A DNA stretch of 64,000 nucleotides, taken from the NCBI GenBank assembly GCA_003314535.1, contig POSG01000011.1, forward strand, positions 21,629-85,628, in the 5' to 3' direction. This document shows positions 26,185-36,770 of this stretch, one piece after another (the first letter of the stretch is position 1; the number at the start of each line of letters is the position of its first letter). The position numbers were made by a program, and so were the translations under genes. Under the pieces are notes generated by a model. That model was not told the origin of the DNA. It saw nothing but the letters and a program-made list of their open reading frames with translations, and made no database searches. The stretch comes from Geobacter sp. GTDB lineage: Bacteria; Desulfobacterota; Desulfuromonadia; Geobacterales; Geobacteraceae.

Positions 26185-27375
26185 TTACAATTTGACCCCC
26201 ATGTAATCCGCCACTGTATGGATGTCCTTGTCCCCACGTCCCGACAGGCAGACCACTATGGTCTTGTCGGACGGCAGGGTCGGCGCCAGCTTCAGCACAT
26301 GGGCAATGGCGTGGGAAGATTCCAGGGCAGGGAGGATGCCCTCCTCCTGCGTCAGGACCCGGAACCCTTCCATGGCTTCGTCGTCGGTAATGGAAACATA
26401 CTCCGCGCGCCCGGTGTCCTTGAGCCAGGCGTGTTCGGGGCCGACTCCCGGGTAATCCAGGCCTGCGGAAATTGAATGGGCATAAGCTATCTGGCCGTCG
26501 TCGTCCTGGAGCAGGTAGGTCTTGTTGCCGTGGAGCACCCCGACGCGCCCCGCGCAGAGTGGAGCGGCATGCTTGCCGGTGGAAATCCCGAAACCGGCCG
26601 CCTCGACGCCGATCAGGCGTACCTCCGGCTCATCGATGAAAGGGTGGAAAAGACCCAGCGAATTGCTGCCGCCTCCCACCGCTGCCACCAGGTAATCCGG
26701 AAGCCTTCCTTCCGCCCGGTCGTGCTGCAGCTTGGCTTCCCGCCCGATGACCGACTGGAAGTCGCGCACCATCATGGGATAGGGATGGGGTCCGGCGGTG
26801 GTGCCGATGACGTAGAAGGTGTCCCTGACGTAAGTGACCCAGTTGCGGATCGCCTCGTTCATGGCGTCCTTGAGTGTGGCGGTCCCGGAAGAGACCGGGG
26901 TCACCTTGGCGCCCAAAAGCTTCATGCGGAACACGTTGAGGGACTGGCGGCGGATATCCTCCTCCCCCATGAAGACCTCGCATTCCATGCCGAACAGTGC
27001 CGCTATAGTCGCCGTCGCCACGCCGTGCTGGCCGGCGCCGGTTTCGGCTATGACCCGCTTCTTACCCATCCGTTTCGCCAGCAGGCCCTGTCCGATGGTG
27101 TTGTTGATCTTGTGCGCCCCGGTATGGTTCAGGTCCTCACGCTTCAGGTAGATCTTCGCCCCGCCGAGCTTCTTTGTCAGCTTTTCGGCGAAATAGAGCG
27201 GATTGGGCCTTCCCACGTACTCCTTGAGATAATAGTTGAACTCGTCCTTGAAGTCGCGGTCGTTCCTGATGCCGCAGTATGCCTTTTCCAGCTCCAGCAG
27301 AATCGGCATGAGAGTCTCGGGAACGAACCTGCCGCCGAAGTCGCCGAAGTGGCCGGACTTGTCGGGTAATTTCAT
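26185..27375 (-). CDS. trpB: Tryptophan synthase beta chain (TrpB1)
   Basis: A 396-residue PLP enzyme that condenses indole and serine to tryptophan. Signatures: [21 protein letters not shown], the PLP lysine in [40 protein letters not shown] and the glycine-rich phosphate loop. Normal TrpB1 length, which acts with TrpA. AGGTT precedes the ATG. It is the last gene of this trp cluster, 27 bp after trpF. The expected trpA is not next to it; a terminator and a convergent gene follow instead, so trpA must be elsewhere. Confidence 0.97.
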   Translation of the reverse strand: MKLPDKSGHFGDFGGRFVPETLMPILLELEKAYCGIRNDRDFKDEFNYYLKEYVGRPNPLYFAEKLTKKLGGAKIYLKREDLNHTGAHKINNTIGQGLLAKRMGKKRVIAETGAGQHGVATATIAALFGMECEVFMGEEDIRRQSLNVFRMKLLGAKVTPVSSGTATLKDAMNEAIRNWVTYVRDTFYVIGTTAGPHPYPMMVRDFQSVIGREAKLQHDRAEGRLPDYLVAAVGGGSNSLGLFHPFIDEPEVRLIGVEAAGFGISTGKHAAPLCAGRVGVLHGNKTYLLQDDDGQIAYAHSISAGLDYPGVGPEHAWLKDTGRAEYVSITDDEAMEGFRVLTQEEGILPALESSHAIAHVLKLAPTLPSDKTIVVCLSGRGDKDIHTVADYMGVKL

Positions 27376-27402
27376 GTAACCTCCGATGTTTCACGACAAA
27401 AT

Positions 27403-28014
27403 TTAAAAACCCTTCGCGCACCTTATCAATTCCGCGACCTTTGCGTGGTCCTTCTTCCCGGGCGCCGACTCCACGCCGCTGGAAACGTCTATCCCGTAAG
27501 GCTCCACAGTCTCCACGGCCCTGAGAACGTTTGAAGGTTTCAGCCCGCCTGCCAGAATTATCGGACCATACTGCTTGGCCATCCTGGCGGTCTCCCAGTT
27601 GAAGGTCAGGCCGGTTCCGCCGTAAGTCCCGGGCACGTAGGCATCGAGAAGATAACCTGAAACCGGGAAAGCCCGGATTGCCTCCAGGCTGGTGATGTCG
27701 CGGACACGAAAAGCCTTCACAACCTTGTGCCGGAGGCCGGCGCAGAATGCAGGCGACTCGTCGCCGTGAAGCTGTACGATACCTATGCCGCTGCGCTCCA
27801 CGGCACTTGCAATGAACGTGGCGGGATTGTTGACGAAGACCCCGACAGCCGAAACGAACGGCGGAAGTTTGCGAATAATCCTCTCCGCTGCCTCGAAGGT
27901 GATGCAGCGGGGCGACAGGTTGTAGAATACGAAACCCAGGGCATCGGCTCCCGCGTCCACCGCCTGCAGGGCATCATCCTCATTGGTAATCCCGCAGATC
28001 TTGACTTTGACCAT
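27403..28014 (-). CDS. trpF: Phosphoribosylanthranilate isomerase
   Basis: A 203-residue TIM barrel catalysing the third step of tryptophan synthesis. Family motifs: VKVKICGITNEDDALQAVDAGADALGF with the catalytic Cys, FVNNP, VQLHGDESP, the catalytic Asp in LLDAYVPGTYGGTG, LAGGLKPSNV and the end motif GIDVSSGVESAPGKKD. The start at 28014 (MVKVK) matches the family; three extra codons upstream are possible. Expressed within the trp operon after trpB2, separated from it by a palindromic repeat. Confidence 0.96.
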   Translation of the reverse strand: MVKVKICGITNEDDALQAVDAGADALGFVFYNLSPRCITFEAAERIIRKLPPFVSAVGVFVNNPATFIASAVERSGIGIVQLHGDESPAFCAGLRHKVVKAFRVRDITSLEAIRAFPVSGYLLDAYVPGTYGGTGLTFNWETARMAKQYGPIILAGGLKPSNVLRAVETVEPYGIDVSSGVESAPGKKDHAKVAELIRCAKGF

Positions 28015-28052
28015 TACCGTCACCTTTTCTCTTTTTTCAAATCCCCCCCCTG

Positions 28053-28135
28053 CCCCCCTTTCATAAAGGGGGGAATGAAAGATGAGCGGTCAGTCGATCC
28101 GCCTTTGAGAAAGGGGGATCGAGGGGGATTTCAGC
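28053..28135. repeat. Palindromic repeats CCCCCCTTT-N3-AAAGGGGGG within trp operon
   Basis: A perfect 9-bp stem at 28053-28073 and a second smaller one (CCTTT-GAG-AAAGG, 28102-28114) followed by GGGGGATTT. They fill the trpB2-trpF gap. This has the form of a common short intergenic palindrome family. It might attenuate or process the transcript. Confidence 0.7.
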
Positions 28136-28136
28136 G

Positions 28137-29492
28137 TTACAAGGACACTTTCGGCAGACGATCCAGCGCCTCCCGGATCTTTTCCTCGGGATACTCGTAG
28201 TCTTCCAGCGCCCCGGAAAGATAGGCGTCATAGGCAGCCATGTCCACCTGCCCGTGGCCGGAAAGGCCGAACAGGATGGTCTTTTCCCTCCCCTCTTCCT
28301 TTGCCATCACGGCCTCGTCAATGGCAGCGCGTATGGCATGGGATGATTCGGGCGCGGGCACGATACCCTCGCTGCGGGCAAAGAGGACGGCAGCCTCAAA
28401 ACAGGCATTCTGGCTGTAGGCCTTTGCCTCGATCTCGCCGGCATGGCACAACTGCGAGACCAACGGAGACTCGCCGTGATAGCGCAGCCCGCCCGCATGG
28501 ATGCCCGGCGGCATGAAATCATGGCCCAGGGTATACATCATGGCTATGGGAGCCATTTTCGCGGTGTCACCGTAGTCGAAAGCATAGACGCCCTTGGTCA
28601 GAGTGGGGCAGGAAGCGGGCTCCACAGCAAGGCAACGGACCTTTTTCCCCGAAGCGCGGTCCGCGATGAAGGGAAACGACAGGCCGGCGAAATTGGAGCC
28701 GCCGCCGCAGCAGGCGATGACCACGTCAGGATAATCGCCCGCAATCTCCATCTGTGCCTTGGCCTCCTGGCCTATGACGGTCTGGTGGAGGCAAACGTGG
28801 TTCAGCACGCTGCCCAGGGCATAGTTGGTGTCCTCATGGGTCGCCGCATCCTCCACCGCCTCGGAGATGGCGATCCCCAGGCTGCCCAGGTTGTCCGGGT
28901 CATGGGCGAGAATGGAGCGGCCCGCATTGGTGAACTCGGAGGGCGACGCGATCACTTCGGCGCCCCAAAGCTGCATCATGCTCTTGCGGTAAGGCTTCTG
29001 GGTGAACGAAACCTTTACCATGTAGACCGTGCACTCCATGCCGAAGAAACTGCAGGCAAGGGCGAGGGAGCTACCCCACTGCCCTGCGCCGGTCTCTGTG
29101 GCGAGCCGTCGGATACCGGCCTGCTTGTTGTACCAGGCCTGGGGTATGGCTGAATTGGGCTTGTGGGAACCTGCAGGAGACACGCCCTCGTGCTTGTAGT
29201 AAATGTGTGCGGGAGTGCCCAGGGCCTTTTCCAGCCTCCGCGCCCGGTAAAGGGGGGTCGGTCTCCACAACTGGTATATCTCGCGGATCTCATCGGGGAT
29301 ATCGATCCAGCGTTCTTGCGAAACCTCCTGCTCTATCAGCGACAGGGGGAATATGGGAAGCAGGTCATCCGGGGTGACTGGCTGCAGAGTTCGGGGGTTG
29401 ATGACCGGCGCAAGGGGACCCGGCATGTCCGGGATGATATTGTACCACTGTTTCGGTATCCGGTCTTCGGGAAGCAGAATCTTGGTGGTCAT
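28137..29492 (-). CDS. trpB2: TrpB2-type tryptophan synthase beta-like enzyme
   Basis: A 451-residue PLP enzyme of the TrpB2 branch, longer than TrpB1. Signatures: [36 protein letters not shown] (PLP Lys in GSHKPNS), [35 protein letters not shown]. TrpB2 enzymes lack normal TrpA contacts and are thought to use free indole or to have a stand-alone role. ATG 29492 has an AGGAGG-like site at correct spacing; a start 25 codons upstream is unlikely. It lies 34 bp after trpC. Coexistence with TrpB1 in one operon is notable. Confidence 0.95.
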   Translation of the reverse strand: MTTKILLPEDRIPKQWYNIIPDMPGPLAPVINPRTLQPVTPDDLLPIFPLSLIEQEVSQERWIDIPDEIREIYQLWRPTPLYRARRLEKALGTPAHIYYKHEGVSPAGSHKPNSAIPQAWYNKQAGIRRLATETGAGQWGSSLALACSFFGMECTVYMVKVSFTQKPYRKSMMQLWGAEVIASPSEFTNAGRSILAHDPDNLGSLGIAISEAVEDAATHEDTNYALGSVLNHVCLHQTVIGQEAKAQMEIAGDYPDVVIACCGGGSNFAGLSFPFIADRASGKKVRCLAVEPASCPTLTKGVYAFDYGDTAKMAPIAMMYTLGHDFMPPGIHAGGLRYHGESPLVSQLCHAGEIEAKAYSQNACFEAAVLFARSEGIVPAPESSHAIRAAIDEAVMAKEEGREKTILFGLSGHGQVDMAAYDAYLSGALEDYEYPEEKIREALDRLPKVSL

Positions 29493-29526
29493 TGAGCCTC
29501 CTGGCAAATGAATGGGTGCAAATGGG

Positions 29527-30357
29527 CTATATGGTCGACAATTGAGTTCTGTTTCTGTTCTCACCAAGGATTTCCAGCACTTTCGCGCCGATATCGGCCT
29601 CCCGCATGAGAGACTCTCCGATCAGGAAGGCACGCGCACCGGCCGCTCTAAGCCTGAGAATGTCATCCCGTGTGTGGACACCGCTCTCCGCAACAGGGAA
29701 ACGCCCCGGCGGCATGAGGGCGCACAGCCTCTCGGTCGTCGCTAGGTCGACCTCGAACGTGCGCAGGTTGCGGTTGTTGATCCCGACCAGCAGGCAATCG
29801 GTCTCCAGGGCGGTTTCCAGTTCCGCCTCGTCGTGGACTTCCAGCAGGACATCGAGGGTCAGTTCGCGGGCAATGGAGATGAATTCTCGCAGGCTGGGGA
29901 GGTCGAGCATGGCCGCGATCAGGAGTATGGCATCCGCCCCGGCGGCACGCGCCTCCCATATCTGGTACTCGTCGAAGATGAAATCCTTCCGCAACAGGGG
30001 AAGGTTCACAGCAGAGCGGATAGCTGACAGGTAGTCCAGGTGGCCGAGGAAGAAATGCTCGTCGGTAAGGACCGAGAGGCACGCAGCCCCGTTTTTCTCA
30101 TAGATCCCGGCAATGGCAACCGGATCGAAGTCGGCGCGGATGACCCCCTTGCTGGGAGAGCCCTTCTTCACTTCGGCGATCAAAGCGGTCCGTCCGCATT
30201 CATCCACCCGCTCAAGGGATTTCCTGAACCCGCGCACCGGCGGCGCATCACTGCATCGCGCATTCAGTTCGGCAAGGGAACGGCGCGTCTTGGCAGCTGC
30301 CAGCTCGTTCCTCTTGTACTCAACAATTTTCCGCAATATATCCGGGGTACCGCTCAT
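29527..30357 (-). CDS. trpC: Indole-3-glycerol phosphate synthase
   Basis: A 276-residue TIM barrel converting CdRP to indole-3-glycerol phosphate. Motifs: [31 protein letters not shown] with catalytic Lys, [39 protein letters not shown] (catalytic Lys in LRKDF), [15 protein letters not shown] and [12 protein letters not shown]. Complete. It sits between trpD and trpB2 in the operon. Confidence 0.97.
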   Translation of the reverse strand: MSGTPDILRKIVEYKRNELAAAKTRRSLAELNARCSDAPPVRGFRKSLERVDECGRTALIAEVKKGSPSKGVIRADFDPVAIAGIYEKNGAACLSVLTDEHFFLGHLDYLSAIRSAVNLPLLRKDFIFDEYQIWEARAAGADAILLIAAMLDLPSLREFISIARELTLDVLLEVHDEAELETALETDCLLVGINNRNLRTFEVDLATTERLCALMPPGRFPVAESGVHTRDDILRLRAAGARAFLIGESLMREADIGAKVLEILGENRNRTQLSTI

Positions 30358-30391
30358 TGACCGCCTCAGTCTTTTCCTTTTCGAATATGGT

Positions 30392-31444
30392 TCATTCGTT
30401 GGTCAATTCGATAAGCCGTTCCAGCTGGGCCCTGGCCCGGCCTGAATCGATCGCCTCGGCCGCCTGGCGCAATCCTTCCGACAGCGTTTCGGCCTTGCCT
30501 GCGGCCAAGAGGCCGAAGGATGCATTGAGCAGCACGATGTCCCGTTTCGGACCGGGAACCCCGGCCAGGATGTCCCGCACGATGGCGGCGTTGGCAACGG
30601 CATCCCCGCCCCTGAGATCGGCCATGGAGCAACGCGCGAATCCCAGTTCCTCGGGTCTGAACAGCCGGGTGGCGACCCCTTCAGGTGTCACTTCCGCAAC
30701 CCTGGTCCGGTTTGTCAGGGTGATCTCGTCCATGCCGTCCAGGCCGTGGACGACAAACCCCCGCTTGCACCCGAGATTTCCCAGCACCTTGGCAAGCTTC
30801 TCGGCCAGGTCCTCGCGGTATACCCCCAGAACCTGGCACTGCGCCCCGGCCGGATTGGTCAGAGGGCCGAGGATGTTGAAGATGGTTCGTATGCCGATCT
30901 CTTTCCTCGGGCCGATGGCATGCTTCATTGCTCCGTGCAGGGCCGGGGCGAACAGGAAGCCGATGCCTATTTCCGTGATGCAACGCTCCACCATCATGGG
31001 TGTAATGTCGAGATTGACCCCCAGTGCCTCCAGGACATCGGCGCTGCCGCAGGTGGAGGAAACCGAACGGTTGCCGTGCTTGGCCACCATGACCCCGCAG
31101 GCTGATACCACGAACGCCACCGTGGTGGATACATTGAATGTGTTGGTGCCGCTGCCGCCGGTGCCGCAGGTGTCGAGGACGGTTTCCAGGTCCAGGTTGA
31201 TGTCCTCGCGGTCGATGTCCAGGACATTTCTTCCCACGCTTATGCGTGTCGCGCGGTCGCGCATGACCCGTGCCGCCCCGGTGATCTCGTCGACCGTCTC
31301 ACCCTTCATCCGCAGCGCGGTGATGAAAGACGCCGTCTGGGCCGGGGTCGCCTCGCCCGACATGATCTGGTCCATGACCTCTATCATCTCGGCTTCAGTG
31401 AGGTCCTGACGCTCCACTACCTTGGCGATCGCTTTCTTGATCAT
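30392..31444 (-). CDS. trpD: Anthranilate phosphoribosyltransferase
   Basis: A 350-residue enzyme joining anthranilate to PRPP. Motifs: [22 protein letters not shown], the PRPP-binding loop [40 protein letters not shown], and [25 protein letters not shown]. Complete length. The ribosome site before 31444 is weak, probably because an intergenic repeat (31473-31525) occupies the gap to trpG. Confidence 0.97.
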   Translation of the reverse strand: MIKKAIAKVVERQDLTEAEMIEVMDQIMSGEATPAQTASFITALRMKGETVDEITGAARVMRDRATRISVGRNVLDIDREDINLDLETVLDTCGTGGSGTNTFNVSTTVAFVVSACGVMVAKHGNRSVSSTCGSADVLEALGVNLDITPMMVERCITEIGIGFLFAPALHGAMKHAIGPRKEIGIRTIFNILGPLTNPAGAQCQVLGVYREDLAEKLAKVLGNLGCKRGFVVHGLDGMDEITLTNRTRVAEVTPEGVATRLFRPEELGFARCSMADLRGGDAVANAAIVRDILAGVPGPKRDIVLLNASFGLLAAGKAETLSEGLRQAAEAIDSGRARAQLERLIELTNE

Positions 31445-31472
31445 AAAAACACCGAAAAACGTTTCAGGTTTT

Positions 31473-31525
31473 ACGTTTTAAGTTTTAGGTTTTGCTTAAC
31501 ACATAACACTTAAAACTTAACACGT
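31473..31525. repeat. Inverted repeat ACGTTTTAAGTTTTAGGT / ACTTAAAACTTAACACGT
   Basis: Arms at 31473-31490 and 31508-31525, with 16 of 18 bases complementary. They lie between trpG and trpD, and the right arm ends at the trpG stop codon. A separate small palindrome family from those elsewhere in the window. Confidence 0.75.
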
Positions 31526-32100
31526 TACTTCCCCCGACTCATCTCCAGAAAATTTTTCAGGATATCCATGCCCCGCTCGGTCAGGATGGACTCGGGATGG
31601 AACTGCACTCCCCAGATGGGCAGCTCCCTGTGGGCCAGCCCCATGATCTCGCCGCTCTCGATCCAGGCAGTCACTTCGAGACAGTCGGGAAGTGTTTCAC
31701 GCTCAACGATCAGGGAATGATAGCGGGTCGCCTCGAAGGGGTCGGGGAGGCCGCGAAACAGGCCTTTGCCGTCGTGGTGTATGGGCGAGGTCTTGCCGTG
31801 CATCAGGTATTCGCTGCGGATCACGCGCCCGCCGAAAGCGGCGCCGATCGCCTGGTGCCCCAAGCAGACGCCCAGCAGTGGTACCCTCCCCGCGAAATGC
31901 AGTATGGCAGCCACCGAAATCCCCGCTTCTGCAGGGGTGCACGGACCCGGCGAGATCACGATCCGTTCCGGTGAAAGCCGCTCTATTTCCTCCAGGGTGA
32001 TCCGGTCGTTGCGGTGGACCACCACCTGTTCTCCGAGCTGGCCGAAATACTGGACCAGGTTGTACGTGAAAGAGTCATAGTTATCGATCATCAACAGCAT
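31525..32100 (-). CDS. trpG: Anthranilate synthase glutamine amidotransferase subunit
   Basis: A 191-residue class I glutaminase. Catalytic Cys in [12 protein letters not shown], His and Glu in VQFHPESIL, and the N-terminal [25 protein letters not shown]. It supplies ammonia to TrpE encoded just upstream, and may also serve PabB. 19 bp separate it from trpE. Confidence 0.96.
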   Translation of the reverse strand: MLLMIDNYDSFTYNLVQYFGQLGEQVVVHRNDRITLEEIERLSPERIVISPGPCTPAEAGISVAAILHFAGRVPLLGVCLGHQAIGAAFGGRVIRSEYLMHGKTSPIHHDGKGLFRGLPDPFEATRYHSLIVERETLPDCLEVTAWIESGEIMGLAHRELPIWGVQFHPESILTERGMDILKNFLEMSRGK

Positions 32101-32119
32101 GTGCGCCCCATTACCCTGT

Positions 32120-33598
32120 TTAATCCAAGCCCTGTTCCGCCATCTCGATCGCCTTGACCACGGCCCTGGCCTTGTTGACGGTCTCCTGGTATTCGGCCGC
32201 CGGATCCGAATCGGCGACGATACCGGCTCCGGCCTGGAGGAAGACCCTGCCGTCCTTTACCACCAGGGTGCGGATGGCAATGGCCATGTCCATGTTGCCG
32301 GAGAACGAGAAATATCCCACGGCGCCGCCGTAGATCTCCCTGCGCATCGGCTCCAGCTCCTCGATGATCTCCATGGCCCGCACCTTTGGCGCTCCGGACA
32401 GCGTCCCGGCGGGGAAAGTGGCCCGGAGAACGTCAAACGCATCCTTGCCCGCCTGAAGTTTTCCCTGGACATTCGAGACGATGTGCATGACGTGCGAATA
32501 GCGCTCAACCACCATCAGCTCGGTGACGCGGACGGTGCCGATATCGCAGACCCTGCCCAGGTCGTTTCGCCCCAGATCCACGAGCATGACGTGCTCAGCC
32601 CGCTCCTTGGGATCTGCCAGCAAATCAGTCTCCAGCCGTTCGTCGTCTTCACGCGACCTGCCGCGAGGCCTGGTGCCGGCGATGGGACGGAGCTCCACCT
32701 GCTCCCCCTCCTTGCGGACCATGACCTCGGGCGAAGCCCCCACCACCAGCGTATCGTCCAGCCGCAGGAAAAACATGTAGGGAGACGGGTTCAACGTGCG
32801 GAGAGACCGGTAGATATCGAAGGGGTCGACGGTGAGATCAGCCGAAAAGCGCTGCGACAGGACAATCTGTATGACGTCGCCGGATTTCACGTACTCCTTG
32901 GCGGACCTGACCGCGGCCTCGAAGTCCTGCCGAAGGACATTGGAAACGAAGTCGGCCTTGCTATCCGTGCGGACGGGCGCGGGCAGGGAAAGGGGCGCCC
33001 GCAGCTTTTCTATTATGGCGTCGATCTTGGACTTCGCTTCTTCGTAAGCCTCCTCGGGAGTTTTTCCCTCATCCAGGTGGGCATTGGAGACGACCTTTAT
33101 CTTCTGCCTGATGGTGTCGAACACCAGTATGGTATCCGTTATGACCAGATAGGTGTCGAAGGCATCCAGCTCTACCGGCTTTGCCAGGGAAATCCGCTCG
33201 AAATAACGCACCATGTCGTAGCCGACGTAACCTACCGCTCCGCCGAAAAAACGCGGCAGGCCTTCCACTTCCACGGGCACGTATCGGGCGAGGTAATCCT
33301 TGACGAAAGCGAGGGGATCCTCAACCTCGCGGGACCGGGGCACTCCGTCCGCCGAAAGCACTTCCACCCTGTTGCCCCTGGAGCGGATGATGACCTCCGG
33401 GTTGGAACCGAGGAAGCTGTATCTCGCCCATTTTTCCCCACCCTCGATGCTCTCCAGCAGAAAGGAGTACCTGCCGTCGTCGATCTTCTTGAAGGCACTG
33501 ACCGGCGTGTCCATGTCCGCCATGATTTCCCGGTAGACAGGAATCAGGTTTCCACTTCCGGCAAGCCGGCGAAAAGTCGGAAAATCGGGTTGATACAT
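32120..33598 (-). CDS. trpE: Anthranilate synthase component I
   Basis: A 492-residue chorismate-using enzyme, first step of tryptophan synthesis. The N-terminal regulatory region starts [25 protein letters not shown] and includes [20 protein letters not shown], which contains the tryptophan feedback site (ESIE-x-G). Catalytic domain motifs are [11 protein letters not shown]..., [49 protein letters not shown] and [17 protein letters not shown] 33598 has GGAG upstream; a longer frame to 33922 reads into the repeat element and is rejected. First gene of the operon. Confidence 0.97.
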   Translation of the reverse strand: MYQPDFPTFRRLAGSGNLIPVYREIMADMDTPVSAFKKIDDGRYSFLLESIEGGEKWARYSFLGSNPEVIIRSRGNRVEVLSADGVPRSREVEDPLAFVKDYLARYVPVEVEGLPRFFGGAVGYVGYDMVRYFERISLAKPVELDAFDTYLVITDTILVFDTIRQKIKVVSNAHLDEGKTPEEAYEEAKSKIDAIIEKLRAPLSLPAPVRTDSKADFVSNVLRQDFEAAVRSAKEYVKSGDVIQIVLSQRFSADLTVDPFDIYRSLRTLNPSPYMFFLRLDDTLVVGASPEVMVRKEGEQVELRPIAGTRPRGRSREDDERLETDLLADPKERAEHVMLVDLGRNDLGRVCDIGTVRVTELMVVERYSHVMHIVSNVQGKLQAGKDAFDVLRATFPAGTLSGAPKVRAMEIIEELEPMRREIYGGAVGYFSFSGNMDMAIAIRTLVVKDGRVFLQAGAGIVADSDPAAEYQETVNKARAVVKAIEMAEQGLD

Positions 33599-33664
33599 AA
33601 CATCTCCGGAGTGTTGAAAGGCGCTGGGTAGGGGCATCCCCATCTGTGCGATCGGGCAATTATT

Positions 33665-33947
33665 TAGTGCCCATCCGGAAACTCCGGATCGACACGAATG
33701 CAGTTTCCAATTCGGAAACGAGGATTTTTTCGTTCTGGCCAGAAACTTTTGCCCGCAAAAGTTGACAGCGAAGGCTGACAAAACCAAGGGGTTGCGCGGA
33801 GGCATACTCAGGTATGTCGCACAAGCAAGCCCGCTGGTTGACACCGCCAGGGCGGACAATCCAGCCTCATCGGATTGGACAGCAAGGGCTGCCCGCAAGG
33901 GTGAGGCCAACGGCCGAATCAAAAAGACCGTTTCCGGATGGAAACTA
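33665..33947. mobile_element. MITE-like element with terminal inverted repeats
   Basis: An 18-bp terminal inverted repeat, 16/18 matched: TAGTGCCCATCCGGAAAC at 33665-33682 versus the complement of 33930-33947. Inside are several hairpins: ATCCGGA-AAC-TCCGGAT (33673-33689), GTTTCC-AATTC-GGAAAC (33703-33719), ACTTTTG-CCCG-CAAAAGT (~33746-33763) and ATAC-TCAG-GTAT (~33807-33818). No protein is encoded. It occupies the region upstream of trpE and htpG. Its copy number in the genome cannot be seen here. Confidence 0.55.
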
Positions 33948-34069
33948 TTTAAATTCTCACCCTATCATAGCGGTAATCCGGTGTCAACTCGATGGCTTCC
34001 ATGACAGGCCACCTTCCGGATCTGCAAAGAAAAGCCGGACCGGGGCAAAAAGAAAATCATCAGCGCCCC

Positions 34070-34098
34070 TTGCAAATGGGCAGCCGAATGATTATTTT
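34070..34098 (+). promoter_or_regulatory. Candidate htpG promoter
   Basis: TTGCAA at 34070-34075, 17-bp spacer, TATTTT at 34093-34098, 60 bp before the htpG start. No clear heat-shock sigma (CCCAT) -10 element was seen. Confidence 0.4.
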
Positions 34099-34157
34099 AG
34101 ACACGACGAAAAATCATCTGCGCAAATCGAATAATCGAACGAGGAGAACCAGCACAA

Positions 34158-36110
34158 ATGACAAAGACCACCAAGCATTTCCGGACCGAGGTCCAGCAGC
34201 TCCTGGACCTGGTGATCCACTCCCTCTATTCCAATAAGGAGATATTCCTGCGCGAGCTGATCTCCAACGCCTCGGACGCAGTCGACAAGGCACGCTTCGA
34301 GGCGCACATGGACAAGTCGATCCTTGAAAACGATCCTGACTGGAAGATCAAGCTGATCCCGGACAAGGAGGCAGGCACCCTGACCATCCGTGACAACGGC
34401 ATCGGCATGACCATGGAAGAGGTGGAAAACAACATCGGCACCATCGCCCAGTCCGGCACCAAGGCCTTTCTCCAGGGGCTGAAAGAGCAAAGCGTGAAGG
34501 ACCACCCGGAACTGATCGGCCAGTTCGGCGTCGGTTTCTACGCATCGTTCATGGCCGCCGACAAGGTCACCCTGGTCACCCGCCGGGCCGGCGACAAGGC
34601 CCTTGCCACGCGATGGGAATCCGTGGGCGACGGCACATACAACATCGAGGAATGTGAGAAGGAAACCAGGGGCACCGATGTCATCCTGCACCTCAAGGAC
34701 GAAATGAAAGACTTCCTCGACGAATGGCGCATCCGCTCCATCGTAAAGAAATATTCCGATTACGTCCAGTACCCCGTGACCATGGACGTCACCAGGGAGG
34801 AATACCCCCGCGGCGTCGACGGGAAGCCCATCGAAGGAGCAGAGAAGATCAAGAAGACCGAGGAAGAGACCCTCAACTCCATGAAGGCCATCTGGGCGCG
34901 GTCGAAGAGCGAGATCACCGAAGAGGAGTACCACGAGTTCTACAATCACATTTCCCATGATTACGGCAAACCGCTCCGCACCATCCACTACTCCGCAGAG
35001 GGAACCAGCGAGTTCAAGGCGCTCCTCTACATCCCCGAGCACAGGCCCTTCGACCTCTTCATGCCCGAGCACCGCAAGAGCGTCCACCTTTATGTGAAGC
35101 GGGTCTTCATCACCGACAAGTGCGAACACCTCCTGCCGGACTACCTCCGCTTCGTAAAGGGCGTGGTGGATTCCAGTGACCTGCCGTTGAACGTCTCCCG
35201 TGAAATCCTCCAGGAAGACGCCCAGATCCGCAGGATCCAGAAGAACCTGGTGGGCAAGATCCTCGGCACGCTTTCCGAGATGAAGGAAAAGGAAACCGGG
35301 GACTACCTGAAGTTCTACAAGGAGTTCGGACCGGTGCTGAAGGAAGGCATCCACTTCGACCAAGCCAACCGGGAAAAGCTGCAGGAGCTGGTCCTTTTCG
35401 AGAGCACCGGGACCGAGCCGGGCGCATACGTCTCACTTAAGGAATACGTGGAGCGGATGCCGGAAGGGCAGAAGGAGATCTATTACATAACCGGCAACAA
35501 CCGGGCAGTGGTGGAGAACTCTCCTCACCTGGAGATCTGCCGCAAGAAAGAGTACGAGGTCCTGTTCCTTACCGACCCCATTGACGAATGGCTGGTCCAG
35601 AGCCTGGCTGAATACGACGGCAAGAAGCTCAAGTCGGTGCTCCAGGGCGAACTGGAAATCGAAACCGAAGAGGAAAAGAAACAGCACGAGGAAAAGAAGA
35701 AGGAAGCGGAAAAGCAGTACGGCGATCTCCTGGGCTTCATCAAGGAGAAGCTGGATGACCGCGTCAAGGAAGTGCGCCTTTCCGGCCGCCTCACCGACAG
35801 CGCCTGCTGCCTGGTGGCCGACGAATACGGCATGAACGCCAACATGGAGCGGATACTCAAGGCAATGAACCAGGACGTGCCGGAATCCAAACGGATTCTT
35901 GAGCTGAACCCGGACCATCCCATCACCCGCATCATGCAGAAACTGTTCGACAGGGACAAGGGGAACAAGAAGCTGGACGACTACTGCGAACTCCTCTTCG
36001 ACCAGGCCCTCCTGACCGAGGGAACTTCGGTCAGGGATCCCCTCCGCTTCACCAGGCTCATCAGCGAGCTGATGGTATCCGAAGGTGAAAACTTGGTGGG
36101 AAAGGATTAG
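34158..36110 (+). CDS. htpG: Molecular chaperone HtpG (Hsp90)
   Basis: A 650-residue ATP-dependent chaperone. The N-terminal GHKL ATPase has [44 protein letters not shown] and [19 protein letters not shown]. The middle domain and the C-terminal dimerisation domain (SRMEx-like region replaced here by [14 protein letters not shown]) follow. A charged linker [17 protein letters not shown] is visible. AGGAG lies upstream of the ATG. Single gene, divergent from the trp operon. Confidence 0.97.
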   Translation: MTKTTKHFRTEVQQLLDLVIHSLYSNKEIFLRELISNASDAVDKARFEAHMDKSILENDPDWKIKLIPDKEAGTLTIRDNGIGMTMEEVENNIGTIAQSGTKAFLQGLKEQSVKDHPELIGQFGVGFYASFMAADKVTLVTRRAGDKALATRWESVGDGTYNIEECEKETRGTDVILHLKDEMKDFLDEWRIRSIVKKYSDYVQYPVTMDVTREEYPRGVDGKPIEGAEKIKKTEEETLNSMKAIWARSKSEITEEEYHEFYNHISHDYGKPLRTIHYSAEGTSEFKALLYIPEHRPFDLFMPEHRKSVHLYVKRVFITDKCEHLLPDYLRFVKGVVDSSDLPLNVSREILQEDAQIRRIQKNLVGKILGTLSEMKEKETGDYLKFYKEFGPVLKEGIHFDQANREKLQELVLFESTGTEPGAYVSLKEYVERMPEGQKEIYYITGNNRAVVENSPHLEICRKKEYEVLFLTDPIDEWLVQSLAEYDGKKLKSVLQGELEIETEEEKKQHEEKKKEAEKQYGDLLGFIKEKLDDRVKEVRLSGRLTDSACCLVADEYGMNANMERILKAMNQDVPESKRILELNPDHPITRIMQKLFDRDKGNKKLDDYCELLFDQALLTEGTSVRDPLRFTRLISELMVSEGENLVGKD

Positions 36111-36142
36111 GGCACCGGAGCAGGATTGACACTTCCAGCTTC

Positions 36143-36171
36143 TTGACATGTTCGAATGGTCTTGGTACTGT
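36143..36171 (+). promoter_or_regulatory. Candidate promoter of ferritin-like gene
   Basis: TTGACA at 36143-36148, 17-bp spacer, TACTGT at 36166-36171, ahead of the gene starting at 36215. The ribosome site GAGAGGAG lies at about 36202-36209. Confidence 0.45.
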
Positions 36172-36214
36172 CTAAACCGGTATGTATTACAATTTATGTT
36201 AGAGAGGAGATGCA

Positions 36215-36667
36215 ATGAACGCGGAAGATTACAAAAAAGTGATATCAATGGCAGTCGGAAATGAAATCGAAGCTTACAATTTCTACAAGGCGGCGGGCGA
36301 GAAGCTGGAAAACGCCAACCTGAAGTCCATTTTCTCTGGCCTGGCAGCAGAGGAAAAGAACCACCAGGATTACCTGCAGGGACTGCTCGCCCAGGCGAAG
36401 CCCATGAAATTCGACGAAAACGCGGATTACAAGATTGCCGAAACCGTTGACAAGCCGGCGCTCAGCATTTCCATGAAACCGGCCGACGCCATGGCGCTGG
36501 CCATGAAGAACGAGGAAGAGGCCATGGCGATGTACGCCGAACTGGCCAAGGCCAGCTCCGACAAGGAACAGAAGGAAATGTTCGAGTCGCTCTCCCGCAT
36601 GGAGCAGGGCCACAAGGTCAAGCTCGAGGGAATCTACAGCGACATGGCATATGTTGAAGTCTGGTAA
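36215..36667 (+). CDS. Ferritin-like/rubrerythrin-type diiron protein
   Basis: A 150-residue four-helix protein. Two EExxH-like half-sites are present: GNEIEAYNFYKAAGEKL with AAEEKNHQDYLQGLL, and KNEEEAMAMYAELAK with SRMEQGHKVKLEGIY. This is the erythrin-vacuolar iron transport-like/rubrerythrin ferritin domain (DUF2202/rubrerythrin-like) without a rubredoxin tail. It probably acts in iron handling or peroxide defence under anaerobic conditions. Own promoter; followed by a strong terminator. Confidence 0.85.
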   Translation: MNAEDYKKVISMAVGNEIEAYNFYKAAGEKLENANLKSIFSGLAAEEKNHQDYLQGLLAQAKPMKFDENADYKIAETVDKPALSISMKPADAMALAMKNEEEAMAMYAELAKASSDKEQKEMFESLSRMEQGHKVKLEGIYSDMAYVEVW

Positions 36668-36726
36668 TCGGAAGTGAAAGGGCAGGTTTCCGGATTGCCC
36701 TGAACATACGGGAAAACGGGCAATGA

Positions 36727-36764
36727 CACGGGGGGGTGGTTCCATGCGGAACCATCCCCCCGTG
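36727..36764. terminator. Strong bidirectional hairpin between ferritin-like gene and glgC
   Basis: A 17-bp stem (36727-36743 with 36748-36764, one mismatch) with loop ATGC, rich in G:C pairs. It lies between convergent genes. The T-run is short, but the stem is very stable. Confidence 0.7.
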
Positions 36765-36770
36765 CGTTTG

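Noticed and set aside
32099..33631. A 510-codon plus-strand frame over trpE
   Set aside because: Antisense shadow of a recognised gene; no protein-like domain.
33600..34157. Trp leader peptide or T-box upstream of trpE
   Set aside because: No run of Trp codons with a following attenuator and no T-box sequence was found; the region is dominated by the MITE-like element.
34092..35363. A 423-codon minus-strand frame over htpG
   Set aside because: Antisense shadow; htpG is unmistakable.
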